Shown piece by piece: positions 1 through 9,100 of a stretch of 48,117 nt of DNA (position 1 is the first letter of the stretch; each line of letters opens with the position of its first letter). This DNA comes from Verrucomicrobiia bacterium (GTDB lineage Bacteria > Verrucomicrobiota > Verrucomicrobiia > Verrucomicrobiales > Akkermansiaceae): NCBI GenBank assembly GCA_947462875.1, contig CANHQJ010000012.1, positions 1 through 48,117 of the forward strand, given 5' to 3'. Both the position numbers and the translations under genes were made by a program. The notes beneath the pieces were generated by a model. It did not search any database and was not told the origin of the DNA. It saw only the letters and a program-made list of their open reading frames with translations.

Positions 1-74
1 CGCTCCTCCGCTACGCTCCGAAGCGCCCGCAGGGGCAACCAAACCAACCACCAAAAACAAAGCCGCTATGGTGT

Positions 75-140
75 CTCAATTATGAGGCAACGATCCCGAT
101 CATTCAGGAACCTTTGGGTGTGCTCGAATTATGAGGCAAC
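75..140. promoter_or_regulatory. Paired operator-like direct repeat upstream of the metal permease operon
   Basis: The 14-mer AATTATGAGGCAAC occurs at 78-91 and again at 127-140, 49 bp apart. The first copy lies in a short dyad, CTCAATTATGAG (75-86); the second lies in a near-dyad, CTCGAATTATGAG (123-135). Both precede the His-rich permease gene. Two identical boxes about five helical turns apart suggest a repressor site, possibly for a metal sensor, since the downstream genes look metal-related. The regulator is unknown and the first repeat could belong to sequence left of the window. Confidence 0.4.
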
Positions 141-215
141 AGGCATGGCGCCTTGTCAGCAAAGAGCATGATTTTTGGATTGGAATTCCTCGCGAAGTCG
201 TTAGCTTGCGGGCAG

Positions 216-1310
216 ATGACTGGTGAGGCACGGCAGGACTTTGCGTTTGCGTTTTTGAGCATTCTCTTCGAGGGGGCTCCGTTCATATTGTTAGGCACAC
301 TGATCAGCGGGTTTATCGATATCTACATGCCGCCGGGCATGATGGATCGTTTTTTGCCGCGCAACAAAACCTTGGCGGTGATCATGGCGGGATTGATGGG
401 GGCGGTGTTTCCGGTTTGCGAATGCGCCGTCGTGCCGGTGATCCGGCGCCTGGTGCGCAAGGGCTTGCCGGTTTCCTGTGCGCTGACGTACATGCTGGCG
501 GCACCGATTGTGAATCCGATCACGGCTCTGAGCACGTGGAAGGCGTTTACCGGTCCGGTCATGATGGTGCATGGCGAGTCCATGGCAGCCAATGTCGTGA
601 TGACGGGCAGTCGGCTCGGGCTGGGGCTGGCGGTGGCGGTATTGTTAGGTCTGGTGGTGGCGCGTTTGCCGCTGGTGTGGATATTGCGCAAGAAGCTGGT
701 GGAGGAAATTCAAACACCCGCCGCCGCGCCTGATCACTCGCATGATCACGATCATCATGACTGCTGCGGGCACTCGCATGGAGAGGAAAAATCCCATGCG
801 CACAAGCACGACCACAAGCACGACCATGACGGCTGCTGCGGGCATGATCACGTTCACGAAACGAGCGCTGCGGTTACGGGCAATCCTCGCCTGGTCGCGG
901 CCTTCCGCTCGGCGATCAAGGATTTTGTCGATGTGGGTGTGTATTTCTCCATCGGTGTGGCCATCACCGCGTTGTTCAATACCGGCATCGCACCCGGAGC
1001 GGCGTGGCTGGACTCGCTGGCGAACCGTCAGGTGCTCGCACCGGCCGCATTGATGGCACTGGCGTTTATCCTGAGCCTCTGCAGCACCTCGGATGCCTTC
1101 ATCGCGGCCACGCTCGACAAGTTCACCTACGGCGCGAAGCTGGCGTTTTTGGTGTTCGGCCCCATGCTTGATTTGAAATTGCTGTTCCTCTATCAGACCG
1201 TGCTGCGGCGGAAATTCATCGTTTGGATGGCGCTGGGCTTGTTTGTCGCGATTGGAGCGGCCGCCGTGGGCTTTCAATGGTATCTGAACAACCAATCGAC
1301 TTTGCCGTGA
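216..1310 (+). CDS. SO_0444/ArsP-type permease with His-rich loop (putative divalent-metal efflux)
   Basis: An integral membrane permease of the DUF318/ArsP_1 family (PF03773; SO_0444-like Cu/Zn efflux proteins). The N-terminal helices carry FPVCECAVVPVIRR and LAAPIVNPITAL, the conserved CEC and PIVNP signatures. The middle of the protein is a soluble loop very rich in His with two CCGH motifs, a likely metal-binding region. The C-terminal half repeats the helix bundle (SLCSTSDAFIAA). I chose ATG 216, giving 364 residues, because homologues begin close to the first helix; TTG 153 and ATG 168 are also in frame. It overlaps the next gene by 34 bp, implying translational coupling with the TIGR03943 partner that usually accompanies this permease. 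The substrate (Zn, Cu or another ion) cannot be read from sequence. Confidence 0.85.
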   Translation: MTGEARQDFAFAFLSILFEGAPFILLGTLISGFIDIYMPPGMMDRFLPRNKTLAVIMAGLMGAVFPVCECAVVPVIRRLVRKGLPVSCALTYMLAAPIVNPITALSTWKAFTGPVMMVHGESMAANVVMTGSRLGLGLAVAVLLGLVVARLPLVWILRKKLVEEIQTPAAAPDHSHDHDHHDCCGHSHGEEKSHAHKHDHKHDHDGCCGHDHVHETSAAVTGNPRLVAAFRSAIKDFVDVGVYFSIGVAITALFNTGIAPGAAWLDSLANRQVLAPAALMALAFILSLCSTSDAFIAATLDKFTYGAKLAFLVFGPMLDLKLLFLYQTVLRRKFIVWMALGLFVAIGAAAVGFQWYLNNQSTLP

Positions 1311-2125
1311 ATCTGAAATTCCAACGCGTTTTGTTTTCTCTCATCGTGCTGATCTGGGCGGCGGTGATGTTGTATTTTTATGCCAGTGGCCGGATTGGCA
1401 AGTATCTGGCACCGGATTTCCGACCGCTGGCGCTGTATGGTGGTCTCGGCTTGGCGGTCATGGGATTGTTTGTGCTGCTCACGGCGGGTGAATCCGCCAG
1501 TTGCGGGCACGATCATAGCGAGGGCGATCCGCATGATCATGAGGCGAGTGAGATGCATCCGCTGACGTCGATGTGTTTCATGCTGGCACCGTTGCTGTTC
1601 GCGGTGGCCTCGACCAAAGATGGCTTCTCGGTTCAGGCGCTCTCGCGCAAGGCACTGTTTGACGCGCCGCTGAGCAACTCGGTATTCCTCGCGCAGGATC
1701 TGCCGCCGCTGACACTGGAGGAAATCGAAAAAACGCATCGCAAGAACGAGGCTGGTTTTTATGAGTTCAATCTGATGGAGCTGTACTTCGCGGTCGGTGA
1801 TCCGGAGTTGCAGAAACTGATCGACGGCATGAAAGTGGAGACCGAAGGCCGCTTGGTCATGGAGAAGGAAAACAACGAATCGGGCAAGCGCCGGCGACTC
1901 TATCGGCTTTTCATCACCTGCTGTGCGGCGGATGCCAGAGCCGTGCCCATCATTCTCGATTTCGGTGACACGCCGATACCCGCTCTGGAAGAAAACGCCT
2001 GGGTCAAGGTCTCCGGGGTGGTGACCTTTCCCGTCGAGCGCGGAGCGGCGCAGGTGGTGTTGAAAGCCGCGACGTGCGAGCCGAAAGAGGCCCCGTGGGA
2101 AGAGAGTTTCATGCGCAACAATTGA
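1277..2125 (+). CDS. TIGR03943/DUF1980 family putative permease subunit
   Basis: The partner protein of the upstream permease. After the start it has two hydrophobic helices (FSLIVLIWAAVMLYFY and a second near residue 60), a short His-rich linker (CGHDHSEGDPHDHE) and another hydrophobic segment. A periplasmic or cytosolic C-terminal domain carries RLFITCCAADARAVPI, the conserved CC-A-D signature of the family. ATG 1277 lies inside the permease gene in another frame and gives 282 residues; a longer frame to 1223 exists but would start inside a well-conserved permease helix. Both proteins have His-rich inserts, which supports a joint role in metal handling. The biochemical role of this subunit is not established. 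Confidence 0.82.
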   Translation: MVSEQPIDFAVNLKFQRVLFSLIVLIWAAVMLYFYASGRIGKYLAPDFRPLALYGGLGLAVMGLFVLLTAGESASCGHDHSEGDPHDHEASEMHPLTSMCFMLAPLLFAVASTKDGFSVQALSRKALFDAPLSNSVFLAQDLPPLTLEEIEKTHRKNEAGFYEFNLMELYFAVGDPELQKLIDGMKVETEGRLVMEKENNESGKRRRLYRLFITCCAADARAVPIILDFGDTPIPALEENAWVKVSGVVTFPVERGAAQVVLKAATCEPKEAPWEESFMRNN

Positions 2126-2143
2126 GAGCGCAAACTTGTTTGA

Positions 2144-2455
2144 TCACGGATTTTGGTATTTTCCCGGTCGCAGCACCTCCACGTCCTGGGAGTAGACGAC
2201 CACCGACCAATTTTCAAAGTAGTGCTGGGCGATGTCCTCCATGATGGCATCGGCCACGCTCTCGGGGACCAAAGTGTAAATTTGCACGTTGCTTCCTTCC
2301 CACTCGGAGGCGCGCAGCCCGCGTGAGCCTTCGCCTGTGACGTTTTGGGCGGTCCAGCCGCTGACTTTGTGGCGTTTGAGCAATTCCACCACTTGCTCAT
2401 GGAGCACCCGCTCCGCGACGATGGTGATTTTTTTGAAGCGCATTTTCATAGCCAT
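2144..2455 (-). CDS. sbtB: SbtB-like PII-family regulator of the bicarbonate transporter
   Basis: A small PII-like signalling protein (103 residues from ATG 2455, or 101 from ATG 2449). It starts with a ferredoxin-like strand (MRFKKITIVAERVL), follows with an amphipathic helix (EQVVELLKRHKVSG) and then a T-loop region (GEGSRGLRASEWEGSN). It lies directly downstream of sbtA; ATG 2449 overlaps the sbtA stop as ATGA, so the two are translationally coupled. In cyanobacteria SbtB binds adenine nucleotides including cAMP and controls SbtA. This protein ends in LRPGKYQNP and lacks the C-terminal Cys-containing loop of many cyanobacterial SbtB proteins, so that redox layer is probably absent. The pairing with sbtA is the main evidence for the SbtB assignment. 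Confidence 0.82.
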   Translation of the reverse strand: MAMKMRFKKITIVAERVLHEQVVELLKRHKVSGWTAQNVTGEGSRGLRASEWEGSNVQIYTLVPESVADAIMEDIAQHYFENWSVVVYSQDVEVLRPGKYQNP

Positions 2456-3402
2456 GGCGAAAGAAGGTGCGAGAGATGGATATAGAGTGGGATGCCGAGA
2501 CCGAGATTGAAGGGAAAGGTGATGCCCAGCGCAAGCGTGAGGTAATAGGCGGGGTTCGCCTGCGGCAGCGCGATGCGAACGGCGGCGGGAGCGGCGATGT
2601 AGGAGGCGGAGCCAGCCATGGCACCTAAAACAGCGGAACCGCCGGGGCCCATGCCGGACAGTAGCCCGGCAGCCACGCCGATCGCGCCCAGGATGGGTGG
2701 CAGGATGATGCCGAGCGAGAGCAGGCGCAATCCCGCGCGACCGGCATCGCGCAGCCGCTTGCCCGCCACCAATCCGAGTTCTAACATAAATAGACAAAGC
2801 GCACCCTTGAACGCGGCGCCGAAAAACGGCTGCACATCGGTGAGTTTCTGGGTGCCGCAGAGAGCGCCGATGCATAATCCGCCGATGAGCAGCACGATGC
2901 TTTTCCCCGTCACCACCTCGTGCAATGCCTTCGACCAGCTCGACGAACCCTCCGAACGCACAAACAGCAGAGCCACGACAATGCCCGGCACTTCTAACAA
3001 AGCCACCAGCGCCGGTAGGTAGCCCTCCGCCTCCAGGCCCTGGCGCTTCACCGCTTCCGATGCCGCTAAAAATGTCACCACGGAAACGGAGCCATAATGC
3101 GCCGCGATCGCCGCGGCATCGACGGCCGAGCGTTTTCCGATCTTTCGTAGCATGACGTAGGCGATCACCGGACTGAGCAAGCCGATGACCAGAGTGGCGA
3201 AAGCGGGTTTGAGAAATACAGTGAGAGGCGTGTCCGAAAGCGCGGCACCTCCCTTGAGCCCGATGGCGAGCAAGAGGTAAATCGAGATACCCTGATACAT
3301 CGCCTCCGGCAGCGCCAGATCGCTTTTCACCCAGCGGGCGATCATACCCATGATAAAGCAGAGCACGACCGGGGTGAGAATGTTATCGAGGAGCAGCGAC
3401 AT
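2446..3402 (-). CDS. sbtA: SbtA-type sodium-dependent bicarbonate transporter
   Basis: A polytopic membrane protein of PF05982 (SbtA family) that imports bicarbonate with sodium in cyanobacteria. The start MSLLLDNILTPVVLCF matches the family N-terminus, so I placed it at 3402 (318 residues) although the frame is open to 3486. About ten hydrophobic segments are visible. The conserved AAHYGSVSVVTFLAA and ALLEVPGIVVALL stretches are present, along with the repeated half LGAMAGSASYIAAPAAVRIALPQANPA, quoted here only to show the inverted-repeat fold. It is the first gene of an sbtA-sbtB pair that runs divergently from gpmI. In a heterotroph it would supply bicarbonate for carboxylases or pH balance; no carboxysome or RuBisCO genes are in the window. 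Confidence 0.87.
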   Translation of the reverse strand: MSLLLDNILTPVVLCFIMGMIARWVKSDLALPEAMYQGISIYLLLAIGLKGGAALSDTPLTVFLKPAFATLVIGLLSPVIAYVMLRKIGKRSAVDAAAIAAHYGSVSVVTFLAASEAVKRQGLEAEGYLPALVALLEVPGIVVALLFVRSEGSSSWSKALHEVVTGKSIVLLIGGLCIGALCGTQKLTDVQPFFGAAFKGALCLFMLELGLVAGKRLRDAGRAGLRLLSLGIILPPILGAIGVAAGLLSGMGPGGSAVLGAMAGSASYIAAPAAVRIALPQANPAYYLTLALGITFPFNLGLGIPLYIHLSHLLSPWL

Positions 3403-3523
3403 GAAAACGTGGGGACGCGCCATTCTACCGCTCAGGCCCGCGCAGGCAATCATGAATTCGGCGCGCGGGAGAGATGCATTTGCCATGGACTTTGCGGGTG
3501 GGATCGTCTATGCATCGCGCGTC

Positions 3524-5065
3524 ATGGCAAAGAAACCAGTAGTTTTGATCATTCGCGATGGGTGGGGTGTGAATCCCGGCGGCAAGGAAACGGCGCAGCG
3601 TGATGGCAATGCCACCTTGCTCGCGCGCACGCCATTTCACGATGAACTTTATGCCAAGTATCCGCAGAGCCGTCTCTCTGCCAGTGGCATGGACGTGGGA
3701 TTGCCGGATGGGCAAATGGGCAATAGCGAGGTCGGTCACCTGAATCTCGGCGCGGGGCGCATCGTCTATCAAGACCTCACCCGCATCAACAAATCCATCG
3801 TCGATCGCGAGCTGGAACAGAACGCCAATCTGCAAGAAGCCTTTGCCAAGGCGAAACAGGGACGTCTGCATTTGATCGGTCTGGTCAGCGATGGTGGTGT
3901 CCACTCGCACCAGGATCATCTGATCGCCCTCGCGGAAATGGCGAAACGCGCCGGTGTGACCGATACCCTGATCCACGCCATCACCGATGGCCGCGATACC
4001 TCGCCCACCAGCGGTGCGGGTTATCTCGCGGATGTGGAAAAGCGCCTGGCCGGCACCGATGCGAAGATCGCGACGGTAATCGGTCGTTATTTTGCGATGG
4101 ATCGAGATAAACGATGGGAGCGTAACAAGCTCGCCTGGGACGCGATTGTGCTCGGGCGTGGGCAAGTTTCCTCCGTCACTCCCTCCGCCGCCGTGCAGGC
4201 GACCTACGCGCAGGATGCCCGTGGCGATGAGTTCGTGCAGCCTCTCATTTTTTCCCATGCCAATGAGCAGCGAGTGCGCGATGGCGATGTGTTTTTGTGG
4301 TTCAACTACCGCAGCGACCGCACGCGGCAACTGACCGATGCCTTCCTGCATGCCGATTTCAATGGCTTCGATCGCGAGGTCACGCCGCAGGTGCATTATG
4401 TCACGCTCACCCGCTACGGCGATTACGATTGCCCGGTGATCTTCGAACCGCAGTCGCTGAAAATGATTCTCGGCGAGGCCGTGGCGCAGGCCGGGCTCAC
4501 GCAGTTGCGCTGTGCCGAAACGGAGAAATATCCTCACGTCACGTTTTTCTTCAATGGTGGCGTGGAACCGCCGAATCCCGGCGAAGATCGCTACCTCGCC
4601 ATCAGCCCGAAGGAAGTGGCGACCTACGATTTCAAACCGCAGATGAGCGGGCCCGACGTCGCGTTTGAGGTGTATCGACGCATGGAAAACTACGATCTCG
4701 TCATCGTGAACTTCGCCAATCCCGACATGGTCGGCCATACCGGCGTGGTGGAGGCGGGCATTCATGCCTGTGAGACGATCGACCTCGGTGTGCGCTTGCT
4801 CGTCGAGCGCGCGCTCTCGCTCGGTGGCAAACTGCTCATCACGGCCGACCACGGGAACTGCGAGCTGATGCGCAATCCGGATGGATCGCCTCACACCGCC
4901 CACACGACGAATCTGGTGCATTGCCTCTATGTCGCGGCGGATGCGGATCAATATCAACTGCAAAACGGCATCCTCGCCGATGTGGCACCGACCTTGCTCG
5001 ACATGCTGGGCGTCTCGCAGCCTGCGGAAATGACCGGCAAGTCCTTGCTGCAGCGCAAAGCCTAA
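3524..5065 (+). CDS. gpmI: 2,3-bisphosphoglycerate-independent phosphoglycerate mutase
   Basis: A glycolytic and gluconeogenic enzyme interconverting 3- and 2-phosphoglycerate through a phosphoserine intermediate, with Mn2+ at the active site. At 513 residues it has the usual length. The N-terminus VVLIIRDGWG holds the first metal Asp; GQMGNSEVGHLNLGAGR holds the catalytic Ser68. The C-terminal metal motifs ADHGNCE and HTAHTT are intact. I chose ATG 3524 (MAKKPVVLII) because it aligns with the family start; the frame is open back to 3350 but that part overlaps the divergent sbtA gene. trmL follows 13 bp later on the same strand, probably in the same transcript. Confidence 0.96.
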   Translation: MAKKPVVLIIRDGWGVNPGGKETAQRDGNATLLARTPFHDELYAKYPQSRLSASGMDVGLPDGQMGNSEVGHLNLGAGRIVYQDLTRINKSIVDRELEQNANLQEAFAKAKQGRLHLIGLVSDGGVHSHQDHLIALAEMAKRAGVTDTLIHAITDGRDTSPTSGAGYLADVEKRLAGTDAKIATVIGRYFAMDRDKRWERNKLAWDAIVLGRGQVSSVTPSAAVQATYAQDARGDEFVQPLIFSHANEQRVRDGDVFLWFNYRSDRTRQLTDAFLHADFNGFDREVTPQVHYVTLTRYGDYDCPVIFEPQSLKMILGEAVAQAGLTQLRCAETEKYPHVTFFFNGGVEPPNPGEDRYLAISPKEVATYDFKPQMSGPDVAFEVYRRMENYDLVIVNFANPDMVGHTGVVEAGIHACETIDLGVRLLVERALSLGGKLLITADHGNCELMRNPDGSPHTAHTTNLVHCLYVAADADQYQLQNGILADVAPTLLDMLGVSQPAEMTGKSLLQRKA

Positions 5066-5078
5066 CGGATCGCCTGCC

Positions 5079-5534
5079 ATGTTTTCGATCGTCCTCGTCG
5101 CCCCGGAGATCCCGCACAACGCGGGCGCGGCGGGCCGATTGGCTCTGGCCACGGGCTCCAAGCTGCATCTGGTCAAACCGCTCGGGTTTTCGTTAGAAGA
5201 CAAATACGTGCGCCGCACCGGGCTCGATTACTGGAAGGACGTCGATGTGCAGGTATGGGAGTCGTTGGAAGAATTGCAGCAAGCGGCGGGAGCGGACGCG
5301 CGGTTCTGGTATCTCAGCACCAAGGCGCAACGGGGCTTGTGGGAAGTGCCCTTTGCTCACGGCGACTACTTGGTCTTCGGCTGCGAGGGCCGCGGCCTGC
5401 CGGAATCGGTAGTGCACGGCGCCGGTGATCAGGCGCTGAAAATCCCGATGAAAGAAGGCAGCACGCGCAGTCTGAATTTATCGACCGCCGTCGCCATCGT
5501 GCTCTACGAAGCCGTGCGGCAGGTAGGATTCTAA
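5079..5534 (+). CDS. trmL: tRNA (cytidine(34)-2'-O)-methyltransferase
   Basis: A small SPOUT-class methyltransferase (151 residues) that 2'-O-methylates the wobble base of certain leucine tRNAs using S-adenosylmethionine. The N-terminal PEIPHNAGAAGRLALATG corresponds to the family PEIPxNTGxxxR block; LHLVKPLGF follows. The C-terminal trefoil-knot SAM site is visible as FGCEGRGLPES and RSLNLSTAVAIVLYEAVRQ. Asn and Arg of the substrate-binding block are kept, although the usual PPNTGN is replaced by PHNAGA. It starts 13 bp after gpmI and is likely co-transcribed with it. The related TrmH/SpoU families are longer, so TrmL (YibK) is the best match. Confidence 0.9.
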   Translation: MFSIVLVAPEIPHNAGAAGRLALATGSKLHLVKPLGFSLEDKYVRRTGLDYWKDVDVQVWESLEELQQAAGADARFWYLSTKAQRGLWEVPFAHGDYLVFGCEGRGLPESVVHGAGDQALKIPMKEGSTRSLNLSTAVAIVLYEAVRQVGF

Positions 5535-5548
5535 AGCCGGAACGTTTC

Positions 5549-5563
5549 ATCCCTCAGCGGGAT
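5549..5563. terminator. Short hairpin between trmL and the convergent DUF971 gene
   Basis: ATCCC-TCAGC-GGGAT forms a 5-bp stem just after the trmL stop, in the 51-bp gap between two convergent genes. There is no clear T-run, so it may be a weak terminator or a fragment of one of the palindromic repeats seen elsewhere in the window. Confidence 0.3.
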
Positions 5564-5585
5564 ATGGCGGGTCATTCGGCGTGTC

Positions 5586-5894
5586 TCACACGTGGGAAAA
5601 CAGTTCGCGCAGATAGGGCAGCGAGTAAATGCCCGTCGAGTGGCCGTCCTGCCAAAACAGTTGCAGCGCATAAGAACCGACGGGTGTGATCTGTCGCAAG
5701 TGCGTGGAGTTTTCCTTCAGTTCGACCTTGGGGCGCACGACACGTCCCATCGCATCCGGTTCGCCCTGACAGGCGGCGCATGGACAAGCGCGGCGGAGAA
5801 GGGGGAGGGGAAGATAGATTTCCACGCCATCATTGAAAGTAAGGCACAATTCCTCTCCGATCACGGCCATGGTTTCAATTTGCAGCGGACACAT
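5586..5894 (-). CDS. DUF971 domain protein (gamma-butyrobetaine hydroxylase N-terminal-like)
   Basis: A 102-residue protein consisting only of the DUF971 domain (PF06155). This domain is the N-terminal, zinc-binding part of gamma-butyrobetaine hydroxylases and is also found alone in many bacteria, often near iron-sulfur or Mrp-type genes. Visible signatures are LTFNDGVEIYLPLPLLRRACPCAAC, with the Cys cluster at residues 37-42, and the C-terminal GSYALQLFWQDGHSTGIYS with YLREL. The family consensus has the basic pattern W.DGH..GIY, which is intact. It points towards trmL and has no visible operon partner. The molecular function of the stand-alone form is not known. Confidence 0.85.
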   Translation of the reverse strand: MCPLQIETMAVIGEELCLTFNDGVEIYLPLPLLRRACPCAACQGEPDAMGRVVRPKVELKENSTHLRQITPVGSYALQLFWQDGHSTGIYSLPYLRELFSHV

Positions 5895-6127
5895 GCGCGG
5901 AGGTTACGGGTGATACCGGGCAGATGCAAATGCTTATTTGGCCGACCCATGGCAGATGACCTAACAACAAGCGCGGATGCGCTCGTGACTCGTCGGTATA
6001 AGGCAGGGAAAGAGTGAATCGCCTGTCTAAGGCACGATGGTGTTTGTTTCTTTGGAAGCCGGGGCCAATGATCGGGACTGATGAAAGGAAGGGATTTCAA
6101 AGGCGTATTGTCAGGCAATACACTTTT

Positions 6128-9100
6128 ATGAAATTTCTGTTTGTTTCCTTATCGCTGTTTGCGTTTGTTGCGCAGGCGCAGACGGCGCCCGCAGTACGTG
6201 CCGCCCATTTTACGGAAGCCTTGGAAAAAGCCAAAGCGGGCAATCAGGACATCGTTGTGTTCCAGCGCGGAAGCGACTGGAACGCGCTGGGGGAGTCGCT
6301 CTATCGGAACGTGTGGCAGAAACCGGAGTTGTTGACGGAACTGGGCGAGGGATTTGTCCTGGTGGCGGTGGATCGCCCCGAGCAACCGGGCATGCCTGCC
6401 ATCGGTGAAACCGCGGATCCCGAGGGGCTTCGTGAGTGGAAAAGCCTGAGTGCGGCCGGTTCTTTCGCGACGGAAAACCAGCTGATCGGCGTGGTGGCTG
6501 AAGGGGGCGCTGGCTACCAAAAACGTGCCGATGGTTCCTGGTTGCTCGATGACGCGAAGGGCGAGCGCAATCCGGCGCAGGATGTCATCACGCTCACCCT
6601 AACGGCGCCGCAAGCCGGGCGTGTGCTGCGACTTGATTTTTTGCCCGATCCCTCGCTGCCGAATGCGGGCGGAGGACGCGCGTCAAATGGCAACTTTGCG
6701 ATCTCGGAAATCGAGCTGTCTTCCGGCGACAAGCCGATCAAGGCGCAGGCGGTGTGGGCGAATCATCGCGAGGCGGCGCTGCTGCCTGCGGAGATGATCG
6801 ATGGGATTTCGGATCAGCCGGCCAATGGTTGGAATGCGGGTGCCCACCTGCGACAAGCTCGCACCGTATTGCTGGTGCTGGATCAGTCCGTGCCAGCGCG
6901 TGCGACCTTGAAGGCGCGCCTGACCTGTCGTTCGCAATGGCCGCAGCACGTGCCCGCGTGTTTCCGTGCGGCAGTGATCGGTAATGAGGCCACGGCTCAG
7001 CTGGTGACGCGCGTGACCGCGGCGGAGCAACTCGCGCGGCTGAATGCGACGTTTACCTGGTGGGACAGCTCGAAATGCCCGCGCATCGCCTTGGTGGATT
7101 CCGAGGGGCGGGCGATCGCCGCGGAGGATAAGCCGCGAGGCGATATGACCGTGACAAAGCTCGCCGCGCGCGTGCAGGAGCTGCGCCAGAAACGCCTCGC
7201 CCGTGATGAAAAACTGGCGAGGGCGGCGAAGGCGGAAGGTGCGGAAAAAGCCGAGTGGCTGCGGCAGGCGCTCGATGTGTTAGAGATACGCAATTGGCCC
7301 GGCAATGCCAATTGCTACAAGCCGATTCATGAACAGATCAAGCAGGCTGACCCGCAGGATGTGAGCGGGGTAAGCCGCTGGCTGGGTTTCAGCGCCGATC
7401 CCAAAGGTGGCGTGCCCTGGGCCAAACCGGCATGGAATGAAGCGCTCAACACCCAGGGCGGCAAGCGTGCGCTCAGCGATGCCGATTACGTGGAAGCGCT
7501 GGCGCGGGTGGACAAAGAACTGGCCGACCCGCGCAACAAGATCCTGTCGACTGAAAACATCCAGCGCATGATGGTGGCGAAGTATCACATCTACAAGTCC
7601 TGGAAAGGTGCCGAGGAAAAGCGTTTCGATGTGCAGCGGGAGATTGCGGCACGGGATGCCACGACGTTTTGGGGCATCGGTGCCCGTGGGTATCTCGGCA
7701 TGCATGGTCGCAGCGATACTCCGTATCTCACGTATGGATGGAAAGCGGGTCAGGTGAAGGCCGGGCTCAATTCCTGGCGCATGACCGATACGTCGTATTT
7801 TTTTGATCATCCCGGGAAGTATAACATCGCCATCTCGCACATGGCGGGTGCCAGTGCGGTGAAGATCAAACGCATCGCGCTGCTGGATGGCGATGCGGCA
7901 ATCGCCGAGCTCCGCCCCGATGCCGATCTGGGACCGGGAGCCTTGGCGAAGAAGGAATTTTTTCTCGACGGCACGTCATGGAAACCGGATCGCAGCTACG
8001 TCATGCTGGTGGAAATCGAGACCGCGGAAGGTCAAACGGACAGCGCGGGATCTTTTGCAATCGAGCCATGGCATGAAGAGGCTGTGGCGGCAGCGAAGCC
8101 CACGGAGCTCGATTATTTCACGGCGCGCACCGAGCTGCAGGAGAAGTTGTGGAAAATATTCGCACAAAAAAACGCTTCGTTCGACTTACTGTTGCAAAAT
8201 GATCAGGTGCGCAAGGAGCTGACAGGCTATGAATTGCTGCGGCGCTGTGGCGCGGACGCGTTGAATGAGATGAGCCAGCAAGCGAGCGGCGCGGAGTTCC
8301 TGCAGCAGTTCCGGAACGATCTCCCGTGGATGCAACAGTTTTTGATCCAGGACGAAGTGACTTCCTGGGCGATTGCCTTGGAGAACCTGCGTTTTCTTCA
8401 TGTCAATGGCAAGCAAACCGATGTTCCGCTCTATCGCACACTCGCCACGGCCATGGCCTGTGCGGCGGGGCCGATGAACCGCTATCGACTGCTCGATCGC
8501 TACCGCGATATCATCCGCGTGCATCAGGAGGGGCTGCTGCATGCGTCCTTCGACAATCTGGACGTCCGTGAAATGCGATGGGCTGTCCCGCTGGCGGGAA
8601 CGGCGAAGGATTACCAATTCATGGTCGATGTGATGCAATACCGGCTCAGGGAATACATCGGAGCTTGTTGGGGGATCCCCTACATCGATCCGAATGTGTA
8701 TGGTTATTCCGTGCAAGGCTGGGGCTATGCCGATCCGTGGACGCATATCTATGGCACCGGCACAGGGGACAGGCCTTTCATCGCCCAACGGCAGGTCGGC
8801 GGGGTATGCGGCACTTTATCGGGATTCGGTGCCTTTGTCAGCAAGGCGCATGGAGTGATGTCCACCACCGTGGGGCAGCCCGGTCATTGCGCCTATGTCG
8901 TGCGCGTCGGGCTGGAGTGGCCTACGGGAAATGACGTGTTCGGTTGTGAAACCAATGGCGCTTCGGTTTATGAAGGAACGGGGTTCCCCACGATGCATCG
9001 TCTTTATGAAGTGATTCATGCGGACAAAGCCGCCTATCGGAAATCGACGGAGCTGAGTTGGATCGCGCATGTGCTGATGGACGGGCACGGTTCCTTTGTG

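Noticed and set aside
1-60. A gene or terminator at the window's left edge
   Set aside because: The GC-rich start contains a partial CGCT/AGCG dyad, but too little sequence is visible to call it.
3425-5218. A 597-codon open frame on the minus strand opposite gpmI
   Set aside because: It is antisense to a perfectly conserved phosphoglycerate mutase, has no recognisable family and arises from GC-rich codon use. Similar antisense frames opposite the sulfatases (12772-14163, 14266-15663) were rejected for the same reason.
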